NCBI GenBank assembly: GCA_003602285.1
Contig: QZVU01000006.1
Span: forward strand, 157,980-221,979
Source of the DNA: Arthrobacter frigidicola
GTDB taxonomy: Bacteria > Actinomycetota > Actinomycetes > Actinomycetales > Micrococcaceae
Length of the DNA: 64,000 bases
Direction: 5' to 3'
Part shown: positions 58,864 to 64,000 of the stretch, piece by piece
Layout of the letters: each line of letters begins with the position of its first letter
How positions within the stretch are numbered: the stretch's first letter is position 1
The notes under the pieces: generated by a model
The model's database searches: none
Seen by the model: only the letters and a program-made list of their open reading frames with translations
Told to the model about the DNA's origin: nothing
Program-made: the position numbers and the translations under genes

Positions 58864-59615
58864 CGGCCCGCCCCCACCGCGTACCAGGCGCAGGCGAACC
58901 CGAGCACCCCGGCGGCCATCAGCCACCGGGCGGTGCGCTGGCCCGCCGTGTCGGTGTCGGGAAGGTAGCTGGTGCGGGGTCCCGGGGAGGAGAATCCCCG
59001 GGCCTCTAGCAGCTGGGTCCGCTCGGCGGCGTCGATCAGCAGGCCGGTGACGAGGGGGACGCTGACCATCAGGAGACCGCGCACCCGGGAGGGGACGCTC
59101 CCGCCCACCACCAGCCCGCGGGCCTGCTGGGCCCGGGTGATCTGGCGGGACCGTTCGGCGACGTGCGGCAACAGCCCGACCGCCGAGCCCACGACGAAGA
59201 CGAGCCTGCGGTTCCAGCCGCGGTGGGTGAGGGTGGAGACCAGTTCGGGAATGCTTACGGTTAGGGCCGCGGTGAGGAGCACCCCGGTGAAAACGGCGAG
59301 CCTCAGCCCGGTCAGCGCGGCGAACTGCAGCCCCTCGGCGGTGACGCGGGCAGGGCCCCACTCGGCGAGGACCGTGGTTCCCTCGGGGAAGAACAGGCCG
59401 TGCAGCAGGAACGAGGAGACCAGCAGCGGACCGGCAGTCACCGCGATGGCCAGGGCGATCTGCCGCGGTTTACCCGAAAACAGCACGCCCGGCACCACGG
59501 CGGCAACGAGGACGGCGAGCGAGAACTGCCAGGTATTGACCACCAGGACCAGCACCACCAGCAGCGCCGCGGCGAGGAGTTCGGTCAGCGGGTTGAAGAC
59601 GCGTCGCCGGGGCAC
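58860..59615 (-). CDS. ECF transporter transmembrane protein EcfT
   Basis: A 251-residue CbiQ/EcfT protein. It has five or six hydrophobic segments (LLAAALLVVLVLVVNTWQFSLAVLVAAVV and so on). The coupling-helix motif is present (AQQARGL followed later by ERTQLLEARGFSS, the two Ala-Arg-Gly-type signatures that touch the ATPases). It is placed between the S component (4-bp gap) and the ATPase, the standard ECF order. Confidence 0.92.
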   Translation of the reverse strand: MPRRRVFNPLTELLAAALLVVLVLVVNTWQFSLAVLVAAVVPGVLFSGKPRQIALAIAVTAGPLLVSSFLLHGLFFPEGTTVLAEWGPARVTAEGLQFAALTGLRLAVFTGVLLTAALTVSIPELVSTLTHRGWNRRLVFVVGSAVGLLPHVAERSRQITRAQQARGLVVGGSVPSRVRGLLMVSVPLVTGLLIDAAERTQLLEARGFSSPGPRTSYLPDTDTAGQRTARWLMAAGVLGFACAWYAVGAGR

Positions 59616-59619
59616 TGGC

Positions 59620-60432
59620 TTACCGCCCGATGGCCGACCCGGTCCTCCCGGCGAGGACCCGGTACCGCCGGAGGAAGGGGAACTGGGCCCGCGAGCGGCG
59701 CGGCAGGGCGTAGGCGAGAAGGGCCACCAGAGTGAAGACGACGAGCTTGTCGATCGTGTCCGAGGTCAGTCCCTGCTTCGTCGCGGCGACAAGCAGCGAG
59801 TCCCCCACGGCGCGGAAGGCGGCAACCAGCGCGTTGGTGCCCACCGTGCCCGCGGCTCCGAACATAAAGGCGGCCACCGGGGCAGCCACCAGTCCGCCGA
59901 AAGCACCGACGACGAGTCCGGCAACCGGTGCCAGGTAGACCCGCCGGAACATCCCGTACCGTGCGGCGGTGCCGGCCAGCAGCCCGATGAGGGCAGCTCC
60001 GGCCGCGAAGGGCAGCGCCAGCGGGTTGAACAGACCCCAGATGGCGTTGCTCAGCGCCCCGGTGGCCGCACCGGCGGCCGGACCGGCGAGCACCGCGACG
60101 AGGACCGTGCCGATGGCGTCGAGGTAGATCTGCAGCCCTAGGCTGCCCGCTGTCTGCCCGATGGCGATATTGAGGGCGATGCCCAACGGCATCAGGACCA
60201 GCGAACTCGTGCTCAGGGAGGGCAGGATCCCCGCCACCAGCAGGGCGCCGCCGCCGAGGAAGCCGAACAGGGTGATCAGCGAGGAGGTTCCGCCGATCCC
60301 TTCGGCGATCTCCGCGGGCTGCACCAGCACGAGGTACAGGTACGTGGCGGCGATCAGGGCGGCGCCGACGGCGACCAGGGCGGTCCGGGGGCGCGCGGCC
60401 TTCGTCGCGGGAAGGGTCAGGGGTGAGCTCAT
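59620..60432 (-). CDS. ECF transporter substrate-specific S component
   Basis: A 270-residue membrane protein with six or more segments and an Ala/Gly-rich pattern (IYLDAIGTVLVAVLAGPAAGAATGALSNAIWGLFNPLALPFAAGA). LYLDxIGT and ALSNAIWGLFNP recur in S components for nucleoside-like compounds and vitamins. The nucleoside hydrolase gene upstream makes a nucleoside, nucleobase or 7-deazaguanine compound the leading guess. It is longer than most S components (about 180-200 residues), with extra segments at the C-terminus. The substrate is not proved by sequence. Confidence 0.85.
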   Translation of the reverse strand: MSSPLTLPATKAARPRTALVAVGAALIAATYLYLVLVQPAEIAEGIGGTSSLITLFGFLGGGALLVAGILPSLSTSSLVLMPLGIALNIAIGQTAGSLGLQIYLDAIGTVLVAVLAGPAAGAATGALSNAIWGLFNPLALPFAAGAALIGLLAGTAARYGMFRRVYLAPVAGLVVGAFGGLVAAPVAAFMFGAAGTVGTNALVAAFRAVGDSLLVAATKQGLTSDTIDKLVVFTLVALLAYALPRRSRAQFPFLRRYRVLAGRTGSAIGR

Positions 60433-60512
60433 TGCAGTCCTCGGGCGCGCGGGGCAGGGTCGTGCACCTCATGTCACCTCGGCGCGGCCCGCGGCGGTGC
60501 GGGCAGTAGCTA

Positions 60513-60542
60513 AGTGTACCCGCAGGGTCAGGGGCGGGTCAG
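60513..60542 (-). promoter_or_regulatory. Possible promoter for the ECF transporter operon
   Basis: Reading the minus strand, CTGACC (complement of 60537-60542) and TACACT (complement of 60513-60518) are spaced by 18 nt and overlap the nucleoside hydrolase stop. A short GCGGG/CCCGC stem surrounds the -10. The 106-bp gap before the S component gene is the only long gap in the operon. Confidence 0.3.
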
Positions 60543-61567
60543 CCCCGCTCTGCGGCCAGCCGGGCGAGGCGGTCGATGAGCGTCCCGAAGACCTTCTCCG
60601 GCTCGTTGCCGGTCACCACCCGGGCGTTGGGCGGCTGCTTCCAGAACCCGGCGAAGTCACCGACGGTCTGCCCGAACGTCAGGGGCGAGTCCGTTTCGAC
60701 GTCGACCGTCGCGGGCCGGGTGATGGCGGCCGCCTCACCCGTGGCAACCATTGCGGCGAAGAGGTCGTGGAGGTGGGCGAGGTAGCCCTGGTCGTACCGG
60801 CGGTGGAACTCCATGTAGAAGCGCAGCGCATCCGAGACGCAGGCGATGATCCGGTTGGGATTGGTGCTGCGGAGCCCTTCGGGGTCGTCGGGGCTCAGCA
60901 GCTCACCGCCGGCGCCGGCGGAGCGCGACAGCCGGTCGAGGTGCTCAGGGCGGCATTCGATCCGCTCGGTCGACTCGAGGGCGCACACCACCGGCAGCCG
61001 GTCCGCCGGCAGGCCGCGGTAGGCCGCGAAGACTTCCTTGGCCGCATGCGGATCGACGTGGATGTTCCATTCGGCGACCGGCGTCGTATTACCGGGGTAG
61101 TTGAACGCCCCGCCCATGATCACCAGGCCCTTCAGGAGCATCGGCAGCCGCGGCTCGGCGCGCAGCGCGAGGGCAAAGTTCGTCAGCGGCCCGGTGATCA
61201 GCCCCGTGATCTCACCGGGGTTCGCCCGGGCAGCCTCCACCCATACCTCCACCGCGGAGCGGTCGGAAACGTGTTGCCGGGCGGCCGGAAGCACGGCGTA
61301 GCCCACCCCCTGGTCCCCGTGGGTTTCCTCGGTGGTCACCAGCGGCACCACGAGGGGCACCTCGCTGCCAATGGCCACCTCGACCCCGCTCCGCCCGGCG
61401 AGTCCGAGGAGGGCGAGGTTGTTCGCCGCAACCTGCGCCGCGCCCACATTACCGGCGGTGCAGGTGATGCCTTCGAGGCGGACCTCGGGCACGGCACACA
61501 GGTAGAGCAGCGCCACCGCGTCGTCGATGCCGGTGTCGACGTCGAGCAGCAGCCGGATCGGAGCCAC
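60539..61567 (-). CDS. Nucleoside hydrolase (IunH family)
   Basis: A 342-residue ribonucleoside hydrolase that splits the N-glycosidic bond. The calcium/ribose-binding cluster DVDTGIDDA lies near residues 9-17, followed by GITCTAGNVGAAQVAANN. VIMGGAFNYPGNTTPVAEWNIHVDPHAAKEVF supplies the later active-site residues. The GTG at 61567 shares a base with the stop of the GntR gene. Upstream residues in the same frame lie within the GntR gene and are not part of it. Purine or pyrimidine preference cannot be read; a modified-nucleoside specificity is possible given the ECF neighbour. Confidence 0.92.
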   Translation of the reverse strand: MAPIRLLLDVDTGIDDAVALLYLCAVPEVRLEGITCTAGNVGAAQVAANNLALLGLAGRSGVEVAIGSEVPLVVPLVTTEETHGDQGVGYAVLPAARQHVSDRSAVEVWVEAARANPGEITGLITGPLTNFALALRAEPRLPMLLKGLVIMGGAFNYPGNTTPVAEWNIHVDPHAAKEVFAAYRGLPADRLPVVCALESTERIECRPEHLDRLSRSAGAGGELLSPDDPEGLRSTNPNRIIACVSDALRFYMEFHRRYDQGYLAHLHDLFAAMVATGEAAAITRPATVDVETDSPLTFGQTVGDFAGFWKQPPNARVVTGNEPEKVFGTLIDRLARLAAERG

Positions 61568-62232
61568 TAGCCGGCCGCCGAGGTCCGCAGGAGCGCAAGC
61601 CGCAGGGCGCGGGCCGTCTCCATGTGAGTGCGGGCGATCCGCCGGGCGTCCTCTGCCCGGCGGTCGGCCACGGCGCGGACCAGCGCCTCGTGCTCGTCCA
61701 GCGACTCCTGCCAGCGGTTGCCGACGGAGAGGGTGGATCGCGGGGTGTGGATCAGGTGCGTCGAGAGCCTCGCCAGCAGGTCGGTGAGCACGGGGTTGTG
61801 GGACGCCGCCCACAGGGCCACGTGGAACTCCTGGTTGAGGTTGATCCGGGTCTGGTCGTCCGGGTCGGACAGCGACTTATCCCGCTCCACGAGCGCCTCG
61901 AGGCGGATCACATCGGCCGACCGGCGTTCGGAGGCGGCCTGGCCCGCGGCCTCCTCCTCGAGCATCACCCGGAGGTCGTAGATCTGGATGACCTCCTGCG
62001 GGTCGATCTGGGGCACCTGAAGGCCACGCGCAGCACGCTCGAGGAGCCGCTCGTGCTGGAGCCGGCTCAGCGCCTCCCGCACCGGAGTGCGGGAGACGCC
62101 GAACCGCTCGGAGATGACCACTTCGCGCAGGGCGGTACCCGGCGGGTGGACCCCGGCGAGGATCTCCCCCCGGAGGACCCGGAAGATCGCCTCGCCGTCA
62201 ACTTTCGCTGACATGTCCGTGGACTCGGTCAC
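61567..62232 (-). CDS. GntR-family regulator (FadR/FCD subfamily)
   Basis: A 221-residue regulator. The winged helix has LRGEILAGVHPPGTALREVVISERFGVSRTPVREALSRLQHERLLER, and the FCD ligand domain has DLRVMLEEEAAGQAA, NQEFHVALWAASHN and the metal-binding His residues (HEALVRAV). It is the first gene of the minus-strand salvage operon and lies only 9 bp after the aconitase stop. It probably controls the nucleoside hydrolase/ECF genes; read-through from aconitase is possible. Confidence 0.92.
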   Translation of the reverse strand: MTESTDMSAKVDGEAIFRVLRGEILAGVHPPGTALREVVISERFGVSRTPVREALSRLQHERLLERAARGLQVPQIDPQEVIQIYDLRVMLEEEAAGQAASERRSADVIRLEALVERDKSLSDPDDQTRINLNQEFHVALWAASHNPVLTDLLARLSTHLIHTPRSTLSVGNRWQESLDEHEALVRAVADRRAEDARRIARTHMETARALRLALLRTSAAG

Positions 62233-62241
62233 GGGGCCGGG

Positions 62242-64000
<1,759 letters not shown>

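Noticed and set aside
58864-59361. N-terminal extension of the double ATPase into the EcfT gene
   Set aside because: The extension overlaps the EcfT coding sequence in another frame and is Arg/Gly/Pro-rich; homology starts at the GTG at 58863.
60499-60523. Possible preQ1-type riboswitch before the ECF S component, suggested by a TAGCTAC word inside a GCGGG/CCCGC stem
   Set aside because: The loop and A-rich tail of the preQ1-I class are missing; the word is more simply part of a promoter-like sequence.

Overview
The window is a contiguous piece of a high-GC actinobacterial chromosome. Dense same-strand operons with ATGA/GTGA overlaps, frequent GTG starts, an ECF42-type sigma factor with a DGPF-motif partner, a DUF6457 protein and the overall gene content suggest Micrococcales, probably Arthrobacter-like Micrococcaceae; this placement is inference. 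I see no rRNA, tRNA, CRISPR array, prophage or transposase. Both edges cut genes: an ABC ATPase on the left and aconitase on the right.

Layout. (1) 1-4.4 kb: an importer ATPase, a GH63-like glucosylglycerate hydrolase, a glycerate kinase and a ROK repressor, read as an uptake-to-glycolysis route for glucosylglycerate or a similar compatible solute. (2) 4.4-7.5 kb: class I amidotransferase, small GNAT, AhpD-like protein and an XRE/TPR regulator. (3) 7.6-15.2 kb: GH2 glycosidase, LacI repressor, ATPase-less CUT1 ABC importer and aldose 1-epimerase; matching LacI-type operators lie in front of both the glycosidase and the importer. (4) 15.3-20 kb: YdeP-type molybdopterin oxidoreductase, DGPF/YCII protein with ECF42 sigma factor, DUF6457 protein. 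(5) 20.1-29.1 kb: a second ATPase-less CUT1 importer divergent from an amino-sugar operon (SIS isomerase/deaminase, ROK kinase, PfkB kinase, class II aldolase, DeoR repressor, NagB).

(6) 29.2-31.5 kb: RibD-like reductase, MarR regulator and a 760-bp non-coding stretch holding an iteron-like array. (7) 31.7-43.2 kb: an accessory flavoenzyme region with a MarR regulator, old yellow enzyme, two paralogous luciferase-like monooxygenases of CE1758 type, a CE1759-type FMN reductase, two MFS pumps, a YtcJ-like amidohydrolase, a YcaC-like hydrolase and a DoxX protein. Three copies of a conserved non-coding element sit in the control regions of the flavoenzyme genes. This is the best candidate in the window for an undescribed system, probably detoxification or catabolism of an electrophilic or heterocyclic compound.

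(8) 43.2-56.3 kb: small membrane proteins, a 2OG-Fe(II) oxygenase, a three-domain nuclease/helicase of the TM0106 family, a cold-shock protein, another luciferase-like enzyme, a repeat-rich stretch with a frameshifted small reading frame, a cation/proton antiporter and a SWIM-SNF2 helicase. (9) 56.4-64 kb, all on the minus strand: aconitase, GntR regulator, nucleoside hydrolase, a complete ECF vitamin/nucleoside-type transporter (S, T and double ATPase) and an epoxide-hydrolase-like protein, read as a nucleoside or nucleobase salvage unit.
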